Shown: positions 33,681 through 42,771, counted from the stretch's first letter. The stretch is 64,000 bases of DNA from an uncultured Flavobacterium sp. (GCF_946478785.1 NZ_CAMLDD010000009.1:1-64000), one strand, 5' to 3'. The notes: generated from the letters alone by a model not told the origin. Numbers and translations are program-made.

Positions 33681-33869
33681 GTTGCGGATTATTTGTAGAT
33701 TATTTAATCTTGTAATCTGTTGCAAAATTTTCACGCAGATTTTGCAGATTAGAGCAGATTTAATTTAGATTGCTATAAATAATCTGTGCTTATCTGCTTA
33801 AATCATTTTAAATCAGCGTGAAACAAAAACTCAGCGTTAATCCGCTTAAAACCGTGTCATCGGCGTGCC
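33681..33869. repeat. ACGCAGATT repeat family copy 2
   Basis: The element contains CACGCAGATTTTGCAGATT, AATCAGCGTGAAAC and the shared 3' block CTCAGCGTTAATCCGC followed by CCGTGTCATCGGCGTGCC. It fills the 306-base gap between the two Idh paralogues. Confidence 0.85.
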
Positions 33870-33874
33870 AAAAA

Positions 33875-35029
33875 TTATGTCAAAGAGACTTTTTTTCCGG
33901 TTTCAGCAGCCTTGTAAATTGCATTAATAACTTTAATGTCTTTCAGTCCTTCTTCTCCGGTAATATGATCGGGTAATTTTTTGTTTTCCAATAGTACTTT
34001 AGAAATCTCATCTAATTGTTTCTGCTGTTGTTTGATGGGAGGAAATTTTAACGGACCTTTTGATGTTTTCCCTTCATACGGCCCGTAACTCAACCCCGGA
34101 CTTAATTCAAAAGAACCATTATCTGCTGATGCATAAGTCCTGTCAATATTGTACCCGACGGAGCTATTGCCATTTGCCATTGCACCACTCGGAAAAACCA
34201 TTTGCCAGGAAATGCTTTCTTCTGTTTCTGAAAATCTGTTTTTATCATTTATAGTTCCAAATTGAGCCGTAACCGAAATAGGTTCTTCGCCTAAAATATA
34301 CCGGCTTGCCTGAATGCAGTAAATTCCCAAATCCATTAAAGGACCACCACCGGATAATTTTTTGTTTAGTCTCCAATTGGCCGGACTATTTATATCCACG
34401 GGAGTTTTGGCAATGGTATCATACGTTTTATAGCCGAGGGATGATTCAATGTAGCGTACTTGTCCAAAAACCTTTTCTTGCCCTAATCGCTTAATTTCTA
34501 AATGCGTTGGTTCGTAATGCAAACGATATCCAATAGCCAGCTGAACCTTATTATCGTTGCAGGCTTTGATCATTTCTTCGCATTCTTTTACGTCAATTGC
34601 CATTGGTTTTTCAGTAATAACATGCTTTCCTGCTTTGGCAGAGCGGATTACAAAATCTTTATGCATGCTGTTTGGCAGAATAACGTAAACCATGTCAATA
34701 TCCTTATTTTTGATAATTTCATCAAAATTTTCATAATTATAAATATTCTTCTCGGGAATATTGTATTTCTGTTTCCATTTAACGGCTTTTGAAGGTGTTC
34801 CGGTCACTATTCCGGCAAGGTGGCAATATTCAGAGCCCTGCATGGACTCAGCTACTATATTGGCATAAACTCCTAAACCGCATAATGCAAGATTTATTTT
34901 TTTTCCGGTATAGGGCAGGCTATTGTGTTCAGGTGCAGATAAAAATGAAGGAAGTGTAGTGACGATAACTGAGGCACCAACCCCAACGCCAAATTTATTT
35001 ACAAATGAACGTCTTGAAATTTTTTCCAT
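33875..35029 (-). CDS. Tat-exported Gfo/Idh/MocA family oxidoreductase, paralogue 2
   Basis: This 384-residue protein is aligned with paralogue 1 over its whole length, with most residues shared, including the twin-arginine signal SRRSFVNKFGVGVG, the EKPMA motif and SGGGPLMDLGIYCIQA. The main differences are in residues 28-50 and around 200-225, near the substrate cleft. Tandem duplication followed by divergence is the simplest reading. The copy nearest the upstream promoter region may be the first of the pair in an operon. Confidence 0.88.
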   Translation of the reverse strand: MEKISRRSFVNKFGVGVGASVIVTTLPSFLSAPEHNSLPYTGKKINLALCGLGVYANIVAESMQGSEYCHLAGIVTGTPSKAVKWKQKYNIPEKNIYNYENFDEIIKNKDIDMVYVILPNSMHKDFVIRSAKAGKHVITEKPMAIDVKECEEMIKACNDNKVQLAIGYRLHYEPTHLEIKRLGQEKVFGQVRYIESSLGYKTYDTIAKTPVDINSPANWRLNKKLSGGGPLMDLGIYCIQASRYILGEEPISVTAQFGTINDKNRFSETEESISWQMVFPSGAMANGNSSVGYNIDRTYASADNGSFELSPGLSYGPYEGKTSKGPLKFPPIKQQQKQLDEISKVLLENKKLPDHITGEEGLKDIKVINAIYKAAETGKKVSLT

Positions 35030-35271
35030 GTGGTTTGGTTTTTTAGTAATAGTGGTTTATTAATAGGTGATTTTTTGAGAAATATTACCTGCGTAATTTT
35101 TGTAAAATGCTCATTCAAAAATAATTATAAATAACATTGTTTAATTCAGATTTCTCAGAATGTAACAAATGTAAAAAAAAGAAGAAAGATTTCTTGTTAA
35201 GGTTTCAAACAAAAAACTGTGAGAATTTTTGTAATTTGTGAAAAAGAGCAGCCTGTTCGAAATAAGAGATG

Positions 35272-35472
35272 GAACGCCGATAACACGGATTTAATGGGTT
35301 AACGCTGATTTTTTTATTTAGTTTTTAACCTGTGGCTTTTTCACACAGATTTGGAAGATTGAGCAGATTTATTTCTAACCAATATCAAAATTAATCTGTA
35401 AAAATCTTTTAAAATCTGCGTGAAACAAAAACTCAGCGTCAATCCGCATAACTCCGTGTCATCAGCGTGCCA
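35272..35472. repeat. ACGCAGATT repeat family copy 3
   Basis: The outer arms GAACGCCGATAACACGGATTT (35272-35292) and the near-complement ending at 35472 enclose CACACAGATTTGG and AAATCTGCGTG. It is in the 574-base gap upstream of the permease; the rest of that gap is AT-rich with a TAATTTGTG-type repeat near 35230. Confidence 0.85.
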
Positions 35473-35603
35473 AAATTCCCAACAAAAAAATCACATTTAA
35501 ACAAAATGGGTGTATAAATTTGAAATCAGGATATTTTTTGTATTATTTGCAAAATAAAACCCACTAAGTCTAAAATATATTAATTTTTAATAGCAAACCA
35601 CAT

Positions 35604-37544
35604 ATGGCATTATCAGGTTTATTTAGAAAAAAAACAGTACAGGATATTCTCCAGCAGGTTGCAAAAAATGAAGCAGATGGTCATAATGCATTAGGAAAAC
35701 ATTTAACAACAAGGGATTTAACTGCATTTGGAATAGCAGCGATTGTGGGAGCAGGGATTTTCAGTACTATCGGAAAAGCAAGTGCTGATGGCGGGCCGGC
35801 TGTTATTTTCCTATTTTTGTTTACGGCATTGGCTTGTAGTTTTGCTGCTTTTGCTTACGCAGAATTCGCTTCAATGGTTCCGGTTTCAGGAAGTGCTTAT
35901 ACCTATTCATACGTGGCTTTTGGAGAATTAATTGCCTGGATTATCGGCTGGGCTTTGATTATGGAATATGCCATAGGGAATATAACGGTTGCAATTTCCT
36001 GGAGCGATTATTTTACGGGACTGCTGCAAAGTGGTGGTATCCGTTTGCCGCAATGGATTCAGATGGATTATTTAACCGCTTCAAACGGTTTTAAAGATGC
36101 GATGGCCTTAATGCAGGGAGGGAAAACTTTCGAAAATTTAGATTCAGGGTTGCAGGCTGCTTATATGGCGTGGACTACCGCTCCCACCATTGGTTCTTTC
36201 CATTTCGTAGCCGATTTGCCTGCTTTATTTATCATCATTTTAATTACAGCATTGGTCTATAGAGGTATGAAAGAATCCCGTAATGCGAGCAACATAATGG
36301 TAGTGGTAAAACTTTGCATCGTACTTTTGGTAATTGCTGTTGGAATATTTTATGTAGATACAGCCAATTGGGATCCGTTTGCTCCAAATGGAGTTAGCGG
36401 TATCTTAAAAGGAGTTTCGGCTGTTTTCTTTGCTTATATTGGTTTTGATGCGATTTCTACAACTGCCGAAGAATGTAAAAATCCACAGCGCGATTTACCA
36501 CGCGGAATGATGTGGGCGATTATCATTTGTACGATTTTGTATATTGCCATTGCTTTGGTTTTAACCGGAATGGTACGTTATAATGAATTGAATGTAGGAG
36601 ATCCTCTTGCGTTTGTTTTTGAAAAATTAGACTTAAAATGGATGTCCGGAATTATTGCTGTAAGTGCAGTAGTGGCTATGGCGAGCGTTTTATTGGTTTT
36701 CCAGATGGGTCAGCCGCGTATCTGGATGAGCATGAGCCGTGATGGTTTATTGCCGAAGAAATTTTCGACAGTGCATCCGCGATTTAAAACACCTTCATTT
36801 GCAACAATTGTAACAGGTTTTGTGGTTGCAGTACCTGCTTTGTTTCTAAACCTAACTATGGTAACGGATTTATGCAGTATCGGAACTTTATTTGCCTTTG
36901 TATTGGTTTGTGCAGGTGTTTTGGTGTTGCAGAATAAGCCTGGTATTCCAAGAGGAAAATTCAAAACTCCTTATGTCAATTCTAAATATATATTGCCGGT
37001 CTTAATCATTGCAGGATTGTATTATGCATTTGCTTTTAATAATAAAGCAACAATGGGCTTCATTAATAATGAAGCGCAAATAAATGACGCTACGACAATT
37101 ATTACCTCTTTGGATAAAGAAGAATCTGAGAAGGTTTTTAATTATTTAAAAAGTATTAATACTCAAAATAATACTGCTGAAACTGCCGATTTAGAGCATT
37201 TATTAAGCCAATATCAGGATGATGGCACTAAGTACGCTGCCGTTGTAAAGGGTTTGCCAATCAATGATTCTCTAAAATACGAATCAGGTTTCAGCTTGTT
37301 CAAACATAAAATCCCAATGTGGATCTTCCTTTTCGTATTGGTTGGATTAGCCGTTTGGGCTTTCAGAAAAAATCTGTCTTTGATTCCACTTTTAGGATTA
37401 ATCTGCTGTCTGTACATGATGGCCGAATTAAGCGTTTGGAACTGGATTTACTTCACGATTTGGTTACTAATAGGATTGTTTATTTATTTTACCTACAGTA
37501 GAAAGAATAGTAAACTGAACTTCACTGAAACGAGTAGAAGTTAA
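35604..37544 (+). CDS. APC-family amino acid permease
   Basis: The 646-residue protein has 12 or more membrane segments and the APC signature GAGIFSTIGKAS, then SYTYSYVAFGELIAWIIGW and AYIGFDAISTTAEECKNPQRD, as in cationic amino-acid transporters (CAT type). It is about 150 residues longer than most, because of a polar insert around residues 485-570 (SINTQNNTAETADLEHLLS). The insert lies between two late membrane spans. It stands alone with its own terminator. Confidence 0.9.
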   Translation: MALSGLFRKKTVQDILQQVAKNEADGHNALGKHLTTRDLTAFGIAAIVGAGIFSTIGKASADGGPAVIFLFLFTALACSFAAFAYAEFASMVPVSGSAYTYSYVAFGELIAWIIGWALIMEYAIGNITVAISWSDYFTGLLQSGGIRLPQWIQMDYLTASNGFKDAMALMQGGKTFENLDSGLQAAYMAWTTAPTIGSFHFVADLPALFIIILITALVYRGMKESRNASNIMVVVKLCIVLLVIAVGIFYVDTANWDPFAPNGVSGILKGVSAVFFAYIGFDAISTTAEECKNPQRDLPRGMMWAIIICTILYIAIALVLTGMVRYNELNVGDPLAFVFEKLDLKWMSGIIAVSAVVAMASVLLVFQMGQPRIWMSMSRDGLLPKKFSTVHPRFKTPSFATIVTGFVVAVPALFLNLTMVTDLCSIGTLFAFVLVCAGVLVLQNKPGIPRGKFKTPYVNSKYILPVLIIAGLYYAFAFNNKATMGFINNEAQINDATTIITSLDKEESEKVFNYLKSINTQNNTAETADLEHLLSQYQDDGTKYAAVVKGLPINDSLKYESGFSLFKHKIPMWIFLFVLVGLAVWAFRKNLSLIPLLGLICCLYMMAELSVWNWIYFTIWLLIGLFIYFTYSRKNSKLNFTETSRS

Positions 37545-37563
37545 AAGTCAAAAGTTATATGTG

Positions 37564-37600
37564 AAAAGCCGTTCTGAGATTGATCAGAATGGCTTTTTTT
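37564..37600 (+). terminator. terminator of the permease gene
   Basis: AAAAGCCGTTCTGA pairs with TCAGAATGGCTTTT (one G-T mismatch), followed by a T run. Its 3' half (20 bases at 37579-37598) is repeated exactly at 37761-37780. Confidence 0.9.
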
Positions 37601-37611
37601 ATTTTTATATT

Positions 37612-37709
37612 TTCACGCAGATTTTGCAGATTTAAAAAGATTTTTTATAAATACATATCTATAAAAAATCTGCGCTGATCTGCTTAAATCCTTTTAAATC
37701 TGCGTAAAA
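37612..37709. repeat. ACGCAGATT repeat family copy 4
   Basis: TTTCACGCAGATTTTGCAG pairs with CTGCGCTGATCTGC...AAATCTGCGTAAA. It is a shorter copy without the outer GTGTCATCGGCG arms. Confidence 0.75.
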
Positions 37710-37812
37710 TAACTTAATGTATCTTTTACGAAAGAAACCCTCCGCGAATCTCTGTGAAATATTGATCAGAATGGCTTTTTGTTTTGCCAAGATTAAAAAA
37801 ATTAAAGATTTG

Positions 37813-37896
37813 TCTCTCGCAGATTTGGCAGATCAGGCAGATTTCATTCTTTTAAAATTTTTAAAGATCTGCTTAATCAGCAAAATCTGCGAGAGA
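37813..37896. repeat. ACGCAGATT-like inverted repeat with 14-bp perfect arms
   Basis: TCTCTCGCAGATTT (37813-37826) and its exact complement at 37883-37896 enclose GGCAGATCAGGCAGATTT. The copies at 37612 and here fill the 37545-37960 gap together with TCTCTGCGAA-type repeats. Confidence 0.8.
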
Positions 37897-37960
37897 AAGC
37901 AAAAAAATCTTTTGTGTATCTCTGCGAAAACTCTCTGCGAATCTCTGTGAAATAACACAA

Positions 37961-39163
37961 TTACAAAATTCCTAACTCAACCATACAAGCCTTCATCATC
38001 TCATAAGTACGCTGAATATCATTATCCAACCCAATCGAAAACCGAATCAATCCATCTGTCAAGCCCATTTCAGCTTGTTCCTCTAACGGAATCTCGCTCG
38101 AAGTCGAAGTCCCAGGCGCACTGAATAACGTTTTATAAAATCCTAAACTGACCGCCAAATACCCAAGATTTCTGGCTTGCATCAATTCCATTAATTCGTT
38201 GGCTTTTGCTAAAGTTCCAACATCAATTGTCATCATTCCGCCATACCCATATTCCAGATTAATCATTGTTTTGTAAAGCTCGTGACTCGGGTGGCTTTTC
38301 AATCCCGGATAAACCGTTTTCAAACCATCCGCTTCAAATTGATCCGCCAGAAAATGTGCATTGTGACTATGCTGTTTAATTCTGATATGAAGCGTACGAA
38401 GGTTTTTCATTACCGAAGCCGAGCGCAAACTATCCATTGTTGGCCCCAAAAGCATACTCGCCCCGGAGTTTACATTTTTTAGCGAATGGATAAATTCTTT
38501 CGATGCACAAGTCACACCACCCACCGTATCACTGCTTCCGTTAATGTATTTCGTCAAACTGTGAATTACTATATCAGCGCCTAATTTAGCCGGAGAAACG
38601 GACAATGGCGAAAAAGTATTATCGACAACCAATTTCAAATTATGCTTTTTAGCAATTTTTGCCAAGCCAGCAATATCAGCCACTTCCAATAAAGGATTAC
38701 TTACTGTTTCGCAATAAATAACTTTTGTTTTTGGTGTAATTGCAGCTTCCACAACATCCAATTTTGTAATATCTATAAAGTCCGTTTCAATCCCGAATCG
38801 AGGCGTAAAATTCTTCAAAAAAGCATAGGTTCCTCCATAAATAGTACGGCTTGACACAATGTGATCGCCTGCACTGCACAATTGCAATAAAGTAGGCGTA
38901 ATCGCCCCCATTCCCGATGCCGAAACATTTGCCATTTCGGTTCCTTCCATTGCTGCCAAAGCCTGATCTAAATACAAGTTGCTTGGCGACGAATGGCGTG
39001 AATACAAATAACAGCCTTCCATGTTTCCTTCAAAAGTATCAAACATGGTTTTCGCCGAAAGAAAAGTATAAGTCGAAGAGTCAGAAATCGACGGATTCAC
39101 ACCTCCAAATTCCCCAAAGTACTGCAAATCCTGAATTTTATCTGCCGGATTAAAGTTTTTCAT
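37961..39163 (-). CDS. PLP-dependent Cys/Met metabolism enzyme, probable methionine gamma-lyase
   Basis: The 400-residue trans-sulfuration-family protein has the PLP lysine in SLTKYINGSSD, the cofactor loop ASGMGAITPTLL and the Asp-pyridine motif KLVVDNTFSP. The family includes methionine gamma-lyase, cystathionine gamma-synthase and cystathionine beta-lyase. A divergent Lrp-type regulator 361 bases away fits a catabolic lyase, so methionine gamma-lyase is my best guess; the other family functions cannot be excluded. Confidence 0.82.
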   Translation of the reverse strand: MKNFNPADKIQDLQYFGEFGGVNPSISDSSTYTFLSAKTMFDTFEGNMEGCYLYSRHSSPSNLYLDQALAAMEGTEMANVSASGMGAITPTLLQLCSAGDHIVSSRTIYGGTYAFLKNFTPRFGIETDFIDITKLDVVEAAITPKTKVIYCETVSNPLLEVADIAGLAKIAKKHNLKLVVDNTFSPLSVSPAKLGADIVIHSLTKYINGSSDTVGGVTCASKEFIHSLKNVNSGASMLLGPTMDSLRSASVMKNLRTLHIRIKQHSHNAHFLADQFEADGLKTVYPGLKSHPSHELYKTMINLEYGYGGMMTIDVGTLAKANELMELMQARNLGYLAVSLGFYKTLFSAPGTSTSSEIPLEEQAEMGLTDGLIRFSIGLDNDIQRTYEMMKACMVELGIL

Positions 39164-39172
39164 TTTTATGTC

Positions 39173-39193
39173 ATTGCGAGGAACGAAGCAATC
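39173..39193. repeat. copy of the GAGGAACGAAGCAATC repeat
   Basis: ATTGCGAGGAACGAAGCAATC (quoted core GCGAGGAACGAAGCAATC) is shared with the inverted pair at 7378-7472. It lies just upstream of the lyase start. Confidence 0.85.
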
Positions 39194-39253
39194 GCCCTCA
39201 GGTTAGTATTTAGTTTATGATTTGAAATTGAAATTGATTTTTGATATTCCTCT

Positions 39254-39329
39254 GGAGCTATTTCCTGCTGTCCACTATATCTTTTATGGTGAACCCCACC
39301 ATAAAAGGATGCCGTTTCCATCAGGGCTA
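39254..39329 (-). repeat. structured dispersed repeat, copy 2 (inverted relative to copy 1)
   Basis: This is the reverse complement of the element at 26285, with the same flanks. Stem arms 39281-39291 and 39297-39307 are perfect over 11 bp. The stem sequence differs from copy 1 at several positions, but always on both sides. It lies in the 361-base gap between the lyase and the Lrp gene. Confidence 0.9.
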
Positions 39330-39524
39330 GGGCACTCGTTTTCAAAAGAAATCCATTTCAAAATAACATCTATTTAGAATATTAATCAATAATTAAGTTT
39401 ATAATTAGATTTTAAAACTACATATGATTATTAATTAAGATTATTAATCTAAATTTGTTGTATGAATTCCAAATCAATAGATTTTTTTTCAGCAACCACC
39501 AACCAAAAACGATCAACTAAAAAC

Positions 39525-39983
39525 ATGACCTTAGACGCCACCGATAAAAAACTACTAGTTCTATTGCAAACCGACAGTAAAAAGACAACCAAAGAATTAT
39601 CCTTAAAATTGAATCTTTCGGTAACGGCAGTTTACGAAAGAATCAAAAAACTAGAGCGAGAAGGAATTGTCAAAAACTATGTAGCATTAGTAGATAAATT
39701 AAAAATTGAAAAAGGTTTCGTGGTTTTCTGCCATTTAAAACTCATTCAGCATACCAAAGAATTTCTAACCAAATTCGAAAGCGAAGTCATCAAACTTAAC
39801 GAAGTGTTAGAATGCCATCATGTAAGCGGTGATTACGATTATATTTTAAAAGTTTTGGTAAAAGACATGGAAGCATACAGAGAATTTTTAGTAACCAAAC
39901 TAACCACATTACAGCACATTGGGAGTACACAAAGTACGTTTATGATTAGTGAGGTCAAGAATTCGACAATTATTTCTTTTTGA
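39525..39983 (+). CDS. Lrp/AsnC family transcriptional regulator
   Basis: I use ATG 39525 (MTLDATDKK), since the Lrp winged helix normally begins here; the frame is open from an ATG at 39462 that adds 21 residues. The 152-residue protein has a helix-turn-helix (KKTTKELSLKLNLSVTAVYERIKKLE) seen in pieces as ELSLKLNLSVTAV and a RAM ligand-binding domain (CHHVSGDYDYILKV). It is divergent from the PLP lyase gene, its likely target, and may respond to an amino acid such as methionine (inference). Confidence 0.85.
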   Translation: MTLDATDKKLLVLLQTDSKKTTKELSLKLNLSVTAVYERIKKLEREGIVKNYVALVDKLKIEKGFVVFCHLKLIQHTKEFLTKFESEVIKLNEVLECHHVSGDYDYILKVLVKDMEAYREFLVTKLTTLQHIGSTQSTFMISEVKNSTIISF

Positions 39984-40210
39984 GTTATTTCTTTTCTGAG
40001 ATTCTAAATTTTCGAAAGAGAAAGGGATAATTAAAATAAACTTGGTGAATCTCTGCGAAAACTCTTTGAGTATCTTTGCGAAATGAATATTTTAGAATAA
40101 CAGTCCAATCCATTATTCAAAAATCAAAAAAGAATCACTTTCTTTTCAAAAATTAAAGAAATCATAACAAAAAACCTTAAGCATTAAACTTTAAACAAAA
40201 CTTTATTCCT

Positions 40211-40218
40211 TAATTTTG
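40211..40218 (+). promoter_or_regulatory. candidate -7 element of lpd
   Basis: TAATTTTG fits TAnnTTTG, 27 bases before the lpd ATG. No clear -33 element is seen. The preceding gap 39984-40210 is AT-rich with TCTCTGCGAA-type dispersed repeats near 40047. Confidence 0.45.
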
Positions 40219-40245
40219 TATCGCTAAAAATAAAATAAATAAACT

Positions 40246-41649
40246 ATGAGTTCATTTGACGTAGTCATTATAGGTTCAGGTCCTGGCGGATATGTATCAG
40301 CAATTCGTTGCGCACAATTAGGTTTCAAAACAGCAATTGTAGAAAAGTATAACTCTTTGGGCGGAACTTGCCTTAACGTTGGTTGTATTCCTTCAAAAGC
40401 ATTACTTTCTTCTTCTCATCATTACGCAGAAATTGCACATTTCGCAGATCACGGAATAGAAGTTTCCGGAGATGTGAAAATCAATTTAGAGAAAATGATT
40501 GCCCGCAAGCAAGGGGTTGTAGATCAAACCGTAGGCGGAATCAACTACTTAATGGACAAAAATAAAATCACTGTTTTTAACGGTTTAGGTTCTTTCGTCG
40601 ATGCAACACACATTGCAGTTGCAAAGGCAGACGGAACATCTGAAACTATTGAAACTAAATATGCTGTAATTGCAACAGGATCAAAACCATCTTCTTTGCC
40701 TTTTATCAAAATTGATAAAGAAAGAATCATCACTTCTACTGAAGCTTTGGCTTTAAAAGAAGTTCCAAAACACCTGGTAATTATTGGTGGTGGTGTTATC
40801 GGAATCGAGCTTGGACAAGTTTACTTACGTTTAGGAGCTCAGGTTTCTGTAGTAGAATTCATGGACAGAATCATTCCTGGAATGGATGGGGCTTTGTCTA
40901 AAGAATTGACTAAAGTATTGAAAAAACAAGGAATGAAATTCTACGTTTCCCACAAAGTAAAATCGGTTGAAAGAAACGGTGATGCTGTTGTCGTTCAGGC
41001 TGAAAATGCAAAAGGAGAAACGATTACTTTAGAAGGAGATTATTCATTAGTTTCTGTTGGCCGTCGTCCGTACACAGACGGATTGAATGCTGACAAAGCA
41101 GGAGTGAAAATTTCAGATAGAGGACAAGTTGAAGTAAACGATCATTTACAAACTAATGTTTCTAATATTTATGCAATTGGTGACGTTGTTCGTGGAGCAA
41201 TGCTGGCACACAAAGCGGAAGAAGAAGGAACTATGGTTGCTGAAATCTTAGCGGGTCAAAAACCACATATCGATTATAACTTGATTCCTGGTGTAGTTTA
41301 CACATGGCCGGAAGTGGCTGCAGTTGGGCAAACAGAAGAGCAGGTTAAAGCTTCAGGAACTGAATATAAAGTGGGAAGTTTCCCTTTCAAAGCGTTAGGC
41401 CGTGCAAGAGCAAGCGGTGATTTAGACGGATTCGTAAAAATCATTGCTGATGCTAAGACGGATGAGGTTTTAGGAGTTCACATGATTGGAGCGCGTACTG
41501 CTGATTTAATTGCTGAAGCCGTTACAGCAATGGAATTTAAAGCTTCTGCCGAAGATATTTCAAGAATGAGCCATGCACATCCAACTTTCGCGGAAGCGAT
41601 AAAAGAAGCAGCTTTGGCAGCTACAGATAACAGAGCATTACACGTATAA
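40246..41649 (+). CDS. lpd: dihydrolipoyl dehydrogenase
   Basis: This 467-residue flavoprotein oxidises dihydrolipoyl groups of 2-oxoacid dehydrogenases. FAD motif IIGSGPGGYVSAI, redox disulfide GGTCLNVGCIPSK (Cys42, Cys47), NAD motif VIIGGGVIGIELG, and the C-terminal active-site HAHPTFAE (His-Glu pair) are all present. It is monocistronic here, ending at a terminator, with no E1 or E2 gene beside it. Confidence 0.97.
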   Translation: MSSFDVVIIGSGPGGYVSAIRCAQLGFKTAIVEKYNSLGGTCLNVGCIPSKALLSSSHHYAEIAHFADHGIEVSGDVKINLEKMIARKQGVVDQTVGGINYLMDKNKITVFNGLGSFVDATHIAVAKADGTSETIETKYAVIATGSKPSSLPFIKIDKERIITSTEALALKEVPKHLVIIGGGVIGIELGQVYLRLGAQVSVVEFMDRIIPGMDGALSKELTKVLKKQGMKFYVSHKVKSVERNGDAVVVQAENAKGETITLEGDYSLVSVGRRPYTDGLNADKAGVKISDRGQVEVNDHLQTNVSNIYAIGDVVRGAMLAHKAEEEGTMVAEILAGQKPHIDYNLIPGVVYTWPEVAAVGQTEEQVKASGTEYKVGSFPFKALGRARASGDLDGFVKIIADAKTDEVLGVHMIGARTADLIAEAVTAMEFKASAEDISRMSHAHPTFAEAIKEAALAATDNRALHV

Positions 41650-41670
41650 TTAATTTACGTTTTTATATCA

Positions 41671-41707
41671 AGCCCAACATTTTTTAAGTGTTGGGTTTTC
41701 TGTTTTA
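41671..41707 (+). terminator. terminator of lpd
   Basis: AGCCCAACA pairs with TGTTGGGTT around TTTTTTAAG, followed by a T-rich run. Confidence 0.85.
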
Positions 41708-41807
41708 TAAGAGAATTTATTTAATTCCAGATGTAAAAAACAACAATAATTCTGTAAAATGATTTATTGCCCTCATGGTATCTTTGCTTTAATAAAAAGA
41801 TAACATC

Positions 41808-42350
41808 ATGAAAAATAGATATATAATTCCGGTTTTAATTGGTGCAGGAGTCGCTTTTGTGCTTCACTCCTGCGGTTCGACTATTCCAAAAAAAGCAACT
41901 GCAATCAGCAATTTTGATAAAACAAAATATTTGGGAAAATGGTATGAAATCGCCAGATTAGATCACAAATGGGAAAAAAACCTGAACAACGTAACTGCCG
42001 AATATTCCTTAAACGATGATAGCACTATAAAAGTCGACAATAAAGGTTATAATGTGAAAAAAGACAAGTGGGAAGAGAGTATTGGAAAAGCCAAATTTGT
42101 TGGAGAAGATACTGTAGGAATGCTTAAAGTATCCTTTTTCGGGCCTTTTTATTCCGGATATAATGTAATTTCCATCGACACGGAATATAAATATGCTCTT
42201 GTTGTTGGCGAAAGCTTAAAATACATGTGGATACTTTCGAGAGAAGCAAGTATTCCGGAGAGCGTGAAAACCGATTTTCTGATGAAAGCCCGTGAAATTG
42301 GATATAAAACTTCGGAGTTGGTATGGGTAAAGCATGACAAAACAAATTAA
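41808..42350 (+). CDS. blc: lipocalin lipoprotein (Blc family)
   Basis: The 180-residue protein has a lipobox (VLHSC, Cys22) and a lipocalin barrel with the GxW signature YLGKWYEIARLDHKWE and the C-terminal YMWILSREASIP. Blc proteins sit at the outer membrane and bind lysophospholipids or fatty acids, often in envelope stress. Single gene with its own terminator at 42356. Confidence 0.93.
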   Translation: MKNRYIIPVLIGAGVAFVLHSCGSTIPKKATAISNFDKTKYLGKWYEIARLDHKWEKNLNNVTAEYSLNDDSTIKVDNKGYNVKKDKWEESIGKAKFVGEDTVGMLKVSFFGPFYSGYNVISIDTEYKYALVVGESLKYMWILSREASIPESVKTDFLMKAREIGYKTSELVWVKHDKTN

Positions 42351-42355
42351 ATTTG

Positions 42356-42388
42356 AAACCCGGCATTTTGAAGTGCCGGGTTTTGTTT
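42356..42388 (+). terminator. terminator of blc
   Basis: Perfect 10-bp stem AAACCCGGCA (42356-42365) and complement 42374-42383, with a following TTTT. Confidence 0.92.
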
Positions 42389-42396
42389 TAGTAACC

Positions 42397-42771
42397 TTAA
42401 GGGGTAAAAACTGTTTTGTAATTATCCCAATATCTGTAAATCAAAAATAGATTAGCAAGCAATAATAATATGGCAATTGGTAAGCCTTCGGGAGCCAGAA
42501 AGTAATTGATAAACAAAATATTGATAGTAATTGGTAAGATCAATATGTTGGCTAATGTCACAAAACGGCCTGTTACAAACGAAATACCGCAAAGTAATTC
42601 TATCGTTTTTGCTAAAGGCAACAAGTACGTTGAGGCCACTAACCCCATATTAAAAGCCTTAAAATTACCGGTTGTTTCTGGTTCCGGAGCAAGTTTAAAG
42701 AAAAAACTAATTGAGGCAAAGAGCAGTAACAGACCAATCAAAACGCGGACAATAATGGTAGCAATTTTCAT
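42397..42771 (-). CDS. DoxX family membrane protein
   Basis: The 124-residue protein has four membrane segments (about 4-22, 45-60, 67-85, 95-114) in the DoxX layout, with RVLIGLLLLFASISFFF and KTIELLCGISFVTGRF. DoxX proteins are often near redox or thiosulfate genes but have various roles. It converges on blc. The function is not determinable. Confidence 0.82.
   Translation of the reverse strand: MKIATIIVRVLIGLLLLFASISFFFKLAPEPETTGNFKAFNMGLVASTYLLPLAKTIELLCGISFVTGRFVTLANILILPITINILFINYFLAPEGLPIAILLLLANLFLIYRYWDNYKTVFTP

Noticed and set aside
32177..37900. CRISPR-like regular repeats
   Set aside because: The ACGCAGATT copies are irregularly spaced, inverted and long, with genes between them; there are no spacers and no cas genes.
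37717..37950. 77-residue plus-strand open frame
   Set aside because: It runs straight through the repeat copies at 37813 and the TCTCTGCGAA-type repeats, and its composition follows the repeat, so it is not a real gene.
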